Origin: Desulfomicrobium sp.
Lineage (GTDB): Bacteria; Desulfobacterota; Desulfovibrionia; Desulfovibrionales; Desulfomicrobiaceae
Assembly: GCA_003542385.1 (NCBI GenBank)
Contig: DPKT01000157.1
Span: 440 to 17,327, forward strand
DNA: 16,888 nt
Reading direction: 5' to 3'
Shown: positions 7,795 through 14,136 of the stretch, piece by piece
Layout: each line of letters opens with the position of its first letter
How positions within the stretch are numbered: the first letter of the stretch is position 1
The notes under the pieces: generated by a model
What the model was told of the DNA's origin: nothing
The model's input: only the letters and a program-made list of their open reading frames with translations
Databases searched by the model: none
Program-made: the position numbers and the translations under genes

Positions 7795-8465
7795 GCCCGC
7801 TTCGTCCTGTTGATCAATCTGTTTTCCAGCATTTTCAGAGCCTTGGCTATGCTCATGGTCATGACGAGGTAGACCATGGCCACGGCCATGTAGACCTCGA
7901 AGGCCCGGAAGTTGACGGCCACGATCTCCTGTCCCGTTCGCAGCAGTTCGCCCACGCCGATGACCATGAGCAGCGACGTGTCCTTGAGGCTGATGATGAA
8001 CTGGTTGCCCAGCGGCGGGATCATGCGTTTGAAGGCCTGGGGCCAGATGATGTAGCGCATGGTCTGGGCCCGGGTCAGGCCGATGGAGCGTCCGGCCTCG
8101 GTCTGGCCGACGTTGATGGACTGGATGGCGCCGCGCACGATTTCGGCGATGTAGGCCCCGGAGTTGACGGCGATGACGATGATGCCGGCCATGAGCGGCG
8201 GAATGCGGATGCCCACGGCCATGGGCACGCCGTAATAGAGGAACATGGCCTGGACCAGCATGGGCGTGCCGCGGATGAGTTCCACGTAGGTCCCGGCGAC
8301 CTTGCGCGCCAGCCAGGGCCGGGCGATCTTCATCAGGCCGGCGGTGACGCCGAGGAGAAATCCGAAAAAGAGTCCGCCCACGGTCAGGTAGATGGTGTAC
8401 CAGACGCCGCGCATGAGCATGGGCAGGGTGTCGACGACTACGCTAGGTTCGAACTGGAAGGCCAT
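7791..8465 (-). CDS. glnP: Glutamine-type polar amino acid ABC transporter, permease subunit
   Basis: The 224-residue membrane protein has about five hydrophobic spans and the HisMQ/GlnP family pattern. ELIRGTPMLVQAMFLYYGVP is at 62-81, NSGAYIAEIVRGAIQSI at 101-117, and the EAA loop contacting the ATPase is at about 123-143 (EAGRSIGLTRAQTMRYIIWP). PPLGNQFIISLKDTSL follows at 150-165. Length and order match E. coli GlnP. It probably works as a homodimer, since only one permease gene is present. The start at 8465 lies 60 bases after the glnH stop and has only a weak ribosome site. The gap contains a strong hairpin that may lower its expression relative to glnH. Confidence 0.93.
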   Translation of the reverse strand: MAFQFEPSVVVDTLPMLMRGVWYTIYLTVGGLFFGFLLGVTAGLMKIARPWLARKVAGTYVELIRGTPMLVQAMFLYYGVPMAVGIRIPPLMAGIIVIAVNSGAYIAEIVRGAIQSINVGQTEAGRSIGLTRAQTMRYIIWPQAFKRMIPPLGNQFIISLKDTSLLMVIGVGELLRTGQEIVAVNFRAFEVYMAVAMVYLVMTMSIAKALKMLENRLINRTKRA

Positions 8466-8479
8466 GGATGTCTCGGAAC

Positions 8480-8507
8480 GGAGGCAGGCGGAGCGATGCC
8501 TGCCTCC
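8480..8507 (-). promoter_or_regulatory. Intercistronic hairpin between glnH and glnP
   Basis: A perfect 10-bp stem (plus-strand arms GGAGGCAGGC at 8480-8489 and GCCTGCCTCC at 8498-8507) surrounds an eight-base loop. It begins 18 bases after the glnH stop and ends 14 bases before the glnP start. There is no T-tract, so it is not a full terminator. A structure here typically protects the binding-protein message from 3' decay and so gives more binding protein than permease; that role is inferred. Confidence 0.75.
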
Positions 8508-8525
8508 GGGGATGATGTGCGGGGC

Positions 8526-9266
8526 TTACTTGGGCTCGGTGCCGAACCACTTGATGTACAGGTCGCGGTAGGCGCCGCTGTCCTTGAGCTTCTTCAGGGC
8601 GGCGTTGGTCTTGGCCACCAGGTCGCTGCCCTTGGGGAAGGCGATGCCGTAGGACTGGCCCATGTACAGGGGACCCACGACCTTGACCTGGCCCTTGCCG
8701 GCGGTGCGCATGAACTCGGCCACGACGGGGGAGTCGAAGATGACGGCGTCGGCGCCGCCGGCCAGGAGTTCCATGAACATGGCGTCATTGTTGGGGAAGA
8801 GCTTGACTTCCTTGGCGCCGGCTTCCTTCTTGGCGAAGTCCTCGCTGGTGGTTCCGAGCTTGGTGGACACGACCTTGCCGGCCAGGCCCTTGACGTCGGC
8901 GATGTCGTTGTTGTCGGCCTTGACCAGGATCAGCAGGCCGGCGTTGTAGTAGGGGTCGGAGAAGTCCACGACCTGGGCGCGTTCGGGCTTGATGGTCATG
9001 CCGGCGATGCCCACGTCGAGCTGGCCGGACTGCAGACCGGGGATGATGCCGTTGAAGTCCATGGGCTGGAGGTCGTATTCCGCCCCGATTTCCTTGGCGA
9101 TGGCGTCCCAGAGCTCCACGTCGAAGCCGGTGTGCTTGCCGGATTCAGGGTCCTTGAACTCGAAGGGCGGGAAATTGGTGTCCGTGGCCACGATCAGTTT
9201 CTTGGCCGACGCGGTGGTCGCGCACAGGGCCAGGACCAGGGCGGCGAAAAGCAGAATGCGTTTCAT
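8526..9266 (-). CDS. glnH: Periplasmic glutamine-binding protein of the ABC importer
   Basis: The 246-residue protein has a signal peptide (MKRILLFAALVLALCATTASA, predicted cleavage after residue 21) followed by a family 3 solute-binding protein. It aligns end to end with E. coli GlnH: VATDTNFPPFEF, GFDVELWDAIAKE, MDFNGIIPGLQSG, DFSDPYYNAGLLI, YGIAFPKGSD and an identical C-terminal WFGTEPK. Glutamine is therefore the best ligand guess, though other polar amino acids are possible. The start at 9266 is chosen because AAGGAGG lies four bases upstream and a canonical signal peptide begins there; the frame extends to 9344 but without a ribosome site. It is the first gene of glnHPQ. Confidence 0.93.
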   Translation of the reverse strand: MKRILLFAALVLALCATTASAKKLIVATDTNFPPFEFKDPESGKHTGFDVELWDAIAKEIGAEYDLQPMDFNGIIPGLQSGQLDVGIAGMTIKPERAQVVDFSDPYYNAGLLILVKADNNDIADVKGLAGKVVSTKLGTTSEDFAKKEAGAKEVKLFPNNDAMFMELLAGGADAVIFDSPVVAEFMRTAGKGQVKVVGPLYMGQSYGIAFPKGSDLVAKTNAALKKLKDSGAYRDLYIKWFGTEPK

Positions 9267-9475
9267 GGAGCCTCCTTGCGGATGATGGATGAAAAACGGT
9301 TGGGTCAGCCGGTATGGCGGAAAATCCTTGTTTGCATCGGCCAAAATACGGGAAAATGCAAGATGAATGGCTTAAAAGCGGACGTTTGTTTTTCTGGAAG
9401 GAATGGATGATCCGTTGAGAGAAACGATTGGGGGCGTTGTGTTTGTTGGAGGTTTGTTTTTGCAGTGCGGGGGGC
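9267..9475 (-). other. Upstream region of glnH, no gene seen
   Basis: This AT-richer stretch should hold the glnH promoter. Read on the minus strand, TTGCAT and ATGCAA form a 6-bp inverted repeat separated by 18 bases (about 9333-9362) around a T-rich segment; this could be an operator or chance. I could not choose a convincing -35/-10 pair, nor a sigma-54 GG-N10-GC motif. Confidence 0.35.
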
Positions 9476-9616
9476 GCGTGTCGGCGAGGTCCGGGCCGGG
9501 GCTGCCGGAACTTCCTCGCGGGCCTCGTAATGCTTCCCGGCCTTGTGGTTTCGAGGGGGGCGGTGCCTGGCTCGGTCGGACAACCGACAGCCCCGGCTCG
9601 GACCTCGCCGACACGC
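9476..9616. repeat. 141-bp element with 29-bp inverted terminal arms
   Basis: The arms are 9476-9504 and 9588-9616, complementary at 28 of 29 positions. The left arm begins GCGTGTCGGCGAGG, and the right arm ends in its complement CCTCGCCGACACGC. The 83-base interior contains a further small hairpin (GTCGG-ACAA-CCGAC, about 9575-9588). No protein frame of interest and no target-site duplication were seen. Candidates are a MITE-like insertion, a structured RNA in the glnH leader, or a protein-binding palindrome. Confidence 0.85.
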
Positions 9617-9652
9617 TTGAGGCGGTGCGGGAGGTTGGGAAGAGGGTGGGCG

Positions 9653-9688
9653 GGGTGCAGGGAATGCGTCCCCTGCCCGCCGGAGGCA
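9653..9688 (+). repeat. 36-bp palindromic intergenic repeat, copy 2 (diverged core)
   Basis: This has the same frame, length and 3' tail (CCGCCGGAGGCA) as the copies at 815 and 9752. The palindrome is decayed in the middle: the outer six pairs GCAGGG/CCCTGC are kept while the centre reads AATGCGT. Change confined to the loop side of the hairpin suggests the stem, or simply common ancestry, is what is retained. Confidence 0.8.
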
Positions 9689-9697
9689 AGAATTTGG

Positions 9698-9729
9698 AAA
9701 GAGAAAACGCCCGGTTTGCTCCGGGCGTT
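9698..9729 (-). terminator. Rho-independent terminator of the hypE-hypD operon
   Basis: On the minus strand a perfect 9-bp stem (AACGCCCGG, loop AGCAAA, CCGGGCGTT) is followed by a T-rich run (TTTTCTCTTT counting from the stem end). It lies about 63 bases beyond the hypD stop, with repeat copy 3 between them and repeat copy 2 just beyond. Confidence 0.85.
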
Positions 9730-9751
9730 CGTTGTTAGGCCAACATGAATG

Positions 9752-9787
9752 GGGTGCAGGGGGCGAGCCCCCTGCCCGCCGGAGGCA
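9752..9787 (+). repeat. 36-bp palindromic intergenic repeat, copy 3
   Basis: It is nearly identical to copy 1; the core stem is GCAGGGGGC/GCCCCCTGC around GA, followed by the same 12-base tail. It starts four bases beyond the hypD stop codon, so it is transcribed in the hypD 3' untranslated region before the terminator. Confidence 0.85.
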
Positions 9788-9791
9788 TCTC

Positions 9792-12152
9792 TTACGCCAT
9801 CTCCTGCTCGGTCCGCCTGATGATCTCCTCCTGGTGGTCGAGGTCGAGGTCGACGAAGTAGTCGCTGTAGCCGGCCACGCGTACGAGGAGGTTGCGGTAT
9901 TCGTCGGGGCTGGCCTGGGCGTGGCGCAGGGTTTCGGTGTCCACCACGTTGAACTGGATGTGGTGCCCGTTCAGGCGGAAATAGGTGCGGATGAGGCGGC
10001 AGAGCTTGTCGAGGTCCTGGTCGGTTTTGAGAACGTCCGGGAGGAAACGCTGGTTGAGGAGGGTGCCGCCGGACTTGATCTGGTCCATCTTGGACAGGGA
10101 CTTGACCACCGCGGTGGGGCCGTTGCGGTCCGCACCGTGGGAGGGCGAGGTGCCGTCGGACTCGGGCAGGTGCGCGAGGCGGCCGTTGGCCGAGGCGCCG
10201 AGCATCTTGCCGAAGTAGACGTGGCAGGTGGTGGACAGCATGTTCAGGTGGTAGGATGTGCCCTTGGTGTTGGGGCGCCCGTCGATGGCGGTGAAGAGGG
10301 AGTCGTAGACGCGGCGCATGATGTCGTCGGCGCGGTCGTCGTCGTTGCCGAAGAAGGGGGTCTTGTTCCAGAGTTTGAGGCGCAGGGCCTCGGCGCCGTC
10401 GAAGTTGGCGCGCAGGGACGCCAGGAGGCGGTCCATGGGCACGGCGGCGGTGTCGAAGACGTGGGTCTTGATGGCCGAGAGGCTGTCGGTGACGGTGCCG
10501 ATGCCGCAGCACTGGATGTAGTTGGTGTTGTAGCGCGGACCGCCGTTGTAGTAGTCGAGGCCCTTCTCGATGCAGTCGTGGATGACCGTGGACAGGAAGG
10601 GCGCGGGCGAGTGGGCGGTGTACATGCGTTCGATGTAGTTGTTGACGCGGACCTTGAGGTCCACGACCCACTGGAGCTGGCGGGTGAAGGCGGCGTAGAG
10701 GTCGTCGAAGGTCGCGAAGGCGAGCGGGTCGCCCGTGCGCGGACCGATCTGGCGGCCGGTGAGCTGGTCGCGGCCGTCGTTCAGGGCCAGTTCCAGGACC
10801 TTGGGCACGTTCAGGTAGCCGGTCAGGATGTAGGCTTCCTTGCCGAAGGCGCCGGTCTCGATGCAGCCCGAGCAGCCGCCCTCGCGGGCGTCCTCCACGG
10901 TCTTGCCGACGCGGATCTGCTCCATGACCACGGCGTCGGTGTTGAAGACGGACGGGTAGCCGTAGCCGTTCTTGATGACGCGGGCGGCGGCCTTGAGGAA
11001 TGCGTCGGGGGTCTTCTGGCTGACGTGGACGCTGGTCTGGGGCTGCAGGAGGCGCAGTTCGTCCACGATCTCGAGGATGAGGTAGGAGACGTCGCTCACG
11101 CCGTCGGAGCCGTCACGTTTCAGCCCGCCGAGGTTGATGTTGGTGAAGTCGTTGTAGGTGCCGCTCTCCTTGGCCGTGACGCCGACCTTGGGCGGGGCGG
11201 GGTGGTTGTTGACCTTGATCCACAGGCAGCAGAGCAGCTCCTTGGCCGACTCGCGGGTCAGGGTGCCGTCGGCCAGGCCCTGCTCGTAGAAGGGGGCGAG
11301 GTGCTGGTCCAGGTGGCCGGGGGTCATGGCGTCCCAGCCGTTCAGTTCCGTGATGGTGCCCAGGTGCACGAACCAGTACATCTGCAGGGCTTCCCAGAAG
11401 TTTCGCGGGGCATGGGCTGGGACGCGGCGGCAGACTTCGGCGATGCGCGTCAGTTCTGCCTTGCGGGCCGGGTCCTTTTCGGTCTTGGCCTTTTCCCAGG
11501 CCAGGTCGGCGTGGCGTTCGGCGAAGACGATGGCCGCGTCGCAGGCGATGTCCATGGCCCGGAGCTGCTCGGCGCGGTCCGAGGCCAGGGGGTCGTGCAG
11601 GTAGTCCAGGCGGGCCAGGCGGTCGGCGATGCGCGTTTTGAAGTCGAGCATGCCTGTGGAGTAGATGGTGCCGTCCAGGGCCGTGTGGCCGGGGGCGCGC
11701 TGTTCCATGAACTCGGTGAAGAGGCCGGCCTCGTAGGCGGCGCGCCATTCGTCCGGCACTTGGGAGAAGACGCGGTCGCGCATGGAGCGGCCCGTCCAGT
11801 AGGGGATGACCTCGCGCTCGTAGGCGGCGATGTCCTCCTCGGACACGTGGTAGCGGGTCATGGGCCGGGAGTTCAGCACGCGCAGGTCCTCGGCCGAGTG
11901 GCAGGTCAGCTCGGGGAAGGTCGGCACGCATTTGGGCCGCGGGCCGCGCTCGCCGACGATGAGTTCGCCGTCGCCGAGCCAGAGGGTCTTCTTTTCGCAG
12001 AGGTCCTTGAAGACCATGGCTCGCAGCACGGGCAGTGAATATTTGCCGTAGTTCTCGCGGTAGAAGGCCGTTTCGAGGAGGGCGCGCTCGATGGAGATGG
12101 ATGGCTCGGTCTCGAAGCTTTCCCGGCGCAGGCGGGCGATTCTGTCGTTCAT
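9792..12152 (-). CDS. hypD: trans-4-hydroxy-L-proline dehydratase (glycyl radical enzyme)
   Basis: This 786-residue oxygen-sensitive enzyme removes water from trans-4-hydroxy-L-proline to give pyrroline-5-carboxylate. The thiyl-radical cysteine is C430 (GGCSGCIETG), the general base is E432, and the glycyl radical site is G761 (RVAGYSDYF). Active-site residues I recall from the Clostridioides difficile HypD structure all reappear with a constant shift of four: F148, H156, D274, S330, D335, F336, Y446 and T641 correspond to F152, H160, D278, S334, D339, F340, Y450 and T645. That agreement separates it from choline lyase, isethionate lyase, glycerol dehydratase and pyruvate formate-lyase; the last also has a Cys-Cys pair. 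The ATG follows GGAGG by four bases, and that site overlaps the end of hypE. No pyrroline-5-carboxylate reductase or microcompartment gene is in the window. The radical is installed by the upstream HypE. Confidence 0.92.
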   Translation of the reverse strand: MNDRIARLRRESFETEPSISIERALLETAFYRENYGKYSLPVLRAMVFKDLCEKKTLWLGDGELIVGERGPRPKCVPTFPELTCHSAEDLRVLNSRPMTRYHVSEEDIAAYEREVIPYWTGRSMRDRVFSQVPDEWRAAYEAGLFTEFMEQRAPGHTALDGTIYSTGMLDFKTRIADRLARLDYLHDPLASDRAEQLRAMDIACDAAIVFAERHADLAWEKAKTEKDPARKAELTRIAEVCRRVPAHAPRNFWEALQMYWFVHLGTITELNGWDAMTPGHLDQHLAPFYEQGLADGTLTRESAKELLCCLWIKVNNHPAPPKVGVTAKESGTYNDFTNINLGGLKRDGSDGVSDVSYLILEIVDELRLLQPQTSVHVSQKTPDAFLKAAARVIKNGYGYPSVFNTDAVVMEQIRVGKTVEDAREGGCSGCIETGAFGKEAYILTGYLNVPKVLELALNDGRDQLTGRQIGPRTGDPLAFATFDDLYAAFTRQLQWVVDLKVRVNNYIERMYTAHSPAPFLSTVIHDCIEKGLDYYNGGPRYNTNYIQCCGIGTVTDSLSAIKTHVFDTAAVPMDRLLASLRANFDGAEALRLKLWNKTPFFGNDDDRADDIMRRVYDSLFTAIDGRPNTKGTSYHLNMLSTTCHVYFGKMLGASANGRLAHLPESDGTSPSHGADRNGPTAVVKSLSKMDQIKSGGTLLNQRFLPDVLKTDQDLDKLCRLIRTYFRLNGHHIQFNVVDTETLRHAQASPDEYRNLLVRVAGYSDYFVDLDLDHQEEIIRRTEQEMA

Positions 12153-13070
12153 CTATCCTCCGATGCGGACCGTGAGCCCGCAGTTCCGTAAGATTTCCGC
12201 GGCCCGCTGCGTTCGCTGCGGGTCGGCGGCGGGGATGTCGGCCCCGGGGTAGGGAAGGCCGAGCTTGGCGTACTTGCCTTTGGCCGTGGCGTGGTAGGGC
12301 AGCACGTCGATGCCGTCCACTCCCGGCAGGGAGGCGGCAAGAAGGCCCGTCTGCCGTATGTTCTCACCGCCGTCGTTGAACCCCGGTATGAGGGGCAGGC
12401 GCAGTTGGATGCGCGCCCCGGTTTCGGCCAGGAGGCGGAGGTTGGCGAGGATGGGGGCGTTGTCCACGCCCGTGGCGCGGCGGTGTTCGGCCGGGTCCAT
12501 GTGCTTGAGGTCGAAGAGGAAGAGGTCCGTGTGGCGGGCGATGCGCAGCGCGGTCTCGGCCGTTGCGAAGCCGCTGGTGTCCACGGCGCGGTGGATGCCG
12601 AGGCGAACGCAGGCCGCGAGGAGCGCTTCCAGGAAATCGGGCTGGGCCAGGGGTTCGCCGCCGGAAAAGGTCACGCCGCCCTGGCTGCCCTCGAAAAAGG
12701 GGAGTTCCTTTTCGATCTCGGCCATGACCTCGGCCACGGTCCAACTCCTGCCCAGGGCCTCGTGGGCCAGGGCAGGGCAGGTTTCGGCGCACGTGCCGCA
12801 TGCCGTGCAGGCTCCGGCATCCCGCCGAACGGAGGCCGGTCCGGCCGAGAGGGCGCCCTGGGGGCAGGCCGTCAGGCATTCGCCGCAGCCCACGCACCGG
12901 TCGGGCAGGCTCAGTATCTGCGTGCCCGGCCGCATTCCCTCCGGGTTGTGGCACCAGTGGCAGGACAGGGGGCAGCCCTTGAGGAAGACGGTCACGCGCA
13001 GGTCGGGACCGTCGTGCAGGGCGTAGCGCTTGATGGCGAAGATGGTTCCGGATGGTGTCGTGGCGGACAT
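12153..13070 (-). CDS. hypE: Glycyl radical enzyme activase for HypD (radical SAM)
   Basis: The 305-residue protein uses S-adenosylmethionine and a 4Fe-4S cluster to abstract hydrogen from the HypD glycine. The radical SAM motif CPLSCHWC gives C33, C37 and C40. An inserted ferredoxin-like domain binds two more 4Fe-4S clusters: C59-C62-C65-C69 (CVGCGECLTACP) and C88-C91-C94-C98 (CTACGTCAETCP). SAM-binding features such as FSGGEPLAQP are present further on. The start at 13070 puts a normal N terminus before TIFAIKRYALHDGPDLRVTVFLKG; upstream in-frame starts (13127, 13235) would add residues unlike the family. It has no strong ribosome site. Its stop codon directly adjoins the hypD start, and the hypD ribosome site lies within its last codons, so the two are tightly coupled. 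The activase gene precedes the enzyme gene. Confidence 0.92.
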   Translation of the reverse strand: MSATTPSGTIFAIKRYALHDGPDLRVTVFLKGCPLSCHWCHNPEGMRPGTQILSLPDRCVGCGECLTACPQGALSAGPASVRRDAGACTACGTCAETCPALAHEALGRSWTVAEVMAEIEKELPFFEGSQGGVTFSGGEPLAQPDFLEALLAACVRLGIHRAVDTSGFATAETALRIARHTDLFLFDLKHMDPAEHRRATGVDNAPILANLRLLAETGARIQLRLPLIPGFNDGGENIRQTGLLAASLPGVDGIDVLPYHATAKGKYAKLGLPYPGADIPAADPQRTQRAAEILRNCGLTVRIGG

Positions 13071-13089
13071 TTGTATTTGGTAATAAATA

Positions 13090-13120
13090 TTGTTAGCTTT
13101 TTCAAGCGAAAGCTTGTCAA
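13090..13120 (-). promoter_or_regulatory. Candidate sigma-70 promoter of hypE-hypD
   Basis: Read on the minus strand, a perfect -35 hexamer TTGACA lies at 13120-13115 and a fair -10, TAACAA, at 13095-13090, with a spacer of 19 bases (longer than the optimal 17). Transcription would start close to the hypE ATG at 13070. Confidence 0.45.
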
Positions 13121-13156
13121 CGTGCATTCGGAGATAGCTGTATCGGCTGACGTTGA
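13117..13156. promoter_or_regulatory. Inverted repeat overlapping the hypE -35 box
   Basis: TCAACGT at 13117-13123 and ACGTTGA at 13150-13156 are perfect 7-bp inverted arms separated by 26 bases, with two further matching pairs beyond a single mismatch. One arm overlaps the TTGACA hexamer. The layout fits a regulator binding at the promoter of a substrate-inducible operon, but no regulator gene is adjacent and the spacing is wide. Confidence 0.4.
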
Positions 13157-13359
13157 AAAGAGTGCGGCAATTGTTCCCCTTTTTTAAAAGAAACTCTTGC
13201 CTCTTCAGTGTAAACCACGTATTTTCCACAGCCATGTATCAGTCATGCGGCTGATGCGTGGTACGAGGTGACGGGAAGGGGTTTGGCCCAAAGGCGCGAC
13301 GATCCGATGGGAGACTCAACCTGGATTGTTCAGTTTTTTTTACAGGAGACTAGTGCATC

Positions 13360-13629
13360 ATGTCGAAGAACATTTATGTCGGAAACCTGCCTTGGAGTGC
13401 CACCGAGCAGGACGTGGAAAACCTGTTTGCCACCTACGGCCAGGTTGCCAATGTGAAACTCATTTCCGACCGTGAGACAGGCAGAGCCCGCGGGTTTGGT
13501 TTCGTGGAGATGGAGAGCGGCGCCGAAGAGGCCATCGCCGCCCTGGACGGCGCCGATTACGGCGGACGTTCCCTGAAGGTCAACGAAGCCCGCCCGCGCC
13601 CCGAGCGTGAACGTCGGCCCAGATGGTAG
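13360..13629 (+). CDS. RRM-domain RNA-binding protein
   Basis: The 89-residue protein is a single RNA recognition motif. RNP2 is IYVGNL at 5-10 and RNP1 is RGFGFVEM at 44-51, with the aromatic residues needed for RNA stacking (Y6, F46, F48) in place. A short basic, proline-rich tail (RPRPERERRPRW) follows, in place of the longer glycine-rich tail of some cyanobacterial Rbp proteins. Such small bacterial RRM proteins are often cold- or stress-responsive and bind single-stranded RNA; targets here are unknown. AGGAGA lies 11 bases before the ATG. The gene is monocistronic with its own strong terminator and is divergent from hypE-hypD, sharing a 289-base upstream region. Confidence 0.93.
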   Translation: MSKNIYVGNLPWSATEQDVENLFATYGQVANVKLISDRETGRARGFGFVEMESGAEEAIAALDGADYGGRSLKVNEARPRPERERRPRW

Positions 13630-13648
13630 TCGCGTCGATCTGAGCCCG

Positions 13649-13676
13649 AAACCCTGCTCCGGCAGGGTTTTTTTTT
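13649..13676 (+). terminator. Rho-independent terminator of the RRM gene
   Basis: A perfect 9-bp stem (AAACCCTGC, loop TCCG, GCAGGGTTT) runs into a run of nine T residues. It begins 19 bases after the stop codon. Confidence 0.95.
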
Positions 13677-13821
13677 GCCCGGAGGTCGGGGGAATACTCG
13701 GCTTCGTGTGGCGGACCGCACAGCAGGCATGACGGGAGAGGCATCGAAGAGGGGGGCGCGATTTCGCGCGGAGCCTTGAAAGGGCGCCAAATCCGTGGTT
13801 CTTTGAAAAGGCGGGCAAGGC
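13677..13821. other. Gene-free spacer, no clear feature
   Basis: No supported gene. The only structure is a short hairpin, GCGCG-ATTT-CGCGC (13756-13769). The segment separates the RRM terminator from the repeat pair that follows. Confidence 0.5.
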
Positions 13822-13936
13822 ATGGATCTCCGCCTCCGCGGGGATTACACCCCTGCAGTGCGGCAATCCTGGATTCTTTTTAAGCACCCTCCTCATGCAC
13901 CATCACGGCGTCATTCCCGCGAAGGCGGGGATCCAT
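13822..13936. repeat. Pair of inverted VIPAKAGIQ-type intergenic repeats
   Basis: A 27-bp unit at 13822-13848 and its inverted partner at 13910-13936 match at 23 of 27 positions. The second copy contains the hairpin TCCCGC-GAAG-GCGGGG. Translations across it give SREGGDPS on one strand and VIPAEAEIH on the other, the familiar spurious peptides of a repeat scattered through many proteobacterial genomes. The two copies could form a large cruciform or act as a bidirectional transcription barrier between the RRM gene and the pump operon, whose 3' ends face each other. Confidence 0.85.
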
Positions 13937-14019
13937 CTCTTACGTATTGTTCAATTTCTGTCACTAATCGAAGTCTTTTCTTCCTTGTTCTCTTCCTCCG
14001 GAAGAGGCTGCCGCGCCCC

Positions 14020-14127
14020 TCAGGGCCTGTGACCCATGCGCCGTTCCCCGCTGACCACCCCGTCCATCCAGAACCAGGCCAGCGCGGCGCCGGCTGCGGC
14101 CAGCACGATGAACACCCCGATTTCCAT
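14020..14127 (-). CDS. 35-residue single-span membrane protein linked to the RND pump
   Basis: This small frame was found by reading downstream of the pump gene. It starts at ATG 14127, nine bases after the pump stop, with a perfect GGAGG five bases upstream (14133-14137) that touches the pump stop codon. The product begins MEIGVFIVLAAAGAALAWFW, one hydrophobic segment of about 18 residues, and continues with an acidic D22, then VVSGERRMGHRP, a basic end. By the positive-inside rule the C terminus would face the cytoplasm. I do not recognise the family. Tight coupling to an RND gene suggests a pump-associated small protein, comparable in size and topology to AcrZ (49 residues, binds AcrB), but this is inference. 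A chance frame is possible, yet the ribosome site and clean membrane span argue against it. A short hairpin downstream (13990-14006) lacks a T-tract. Confidence 0.6.
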   Translation of the reverse strand: MEIGVFIVLAAAGAALAWFWMDGVVSGERRMGHRP

Positions 14128-14136
14128 TTCCGCCTC

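Noticed and set aside
9267..9344. Longer glnH reading frame starting at 9344
   Set aside because: It would place a canonical signal peptide internally and skip the AAGGAGG site in front of the ATG at 9266.
9476..9616. Retron msr-msd region
   Set aside because: Inverted arms fit loosely, but there is no reverse transcriptase gene in the window, and the neighbours are glnH and hypD.
9653..9787. CRISPR array (36-bp repeats are a typical length)
   Set aside because: Only two nearby copies with a 63-base gap holding a terminator, a third copy 8.8 kb away, a fully palindromic core and no cas genes.
9732..12038. 768-codon plus-strand open frame opposite hypD
   Set aside because: Its sequence is a repetitive V/G/E/D-rich string with no domain, no ribosome site and a start inside an intergenic repeat; it is the antisense shadow of a GC-rich gene whose active site is complete.
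13071..13235. N-terminal extension of HypE to an ATG at 13235 or 13127
   Set aside because: The added residues have no counterpart in activases, neither codon has a ribosome site, and the extension would cover the promoter-like TTGACA.
13990..14006. Terminator after the small membrane protein gene
   Set aside because: A 7-bp stem with a three-base loop (CTCTTCC/GGAAGAG) exists, but no T-tract follows on either strand.
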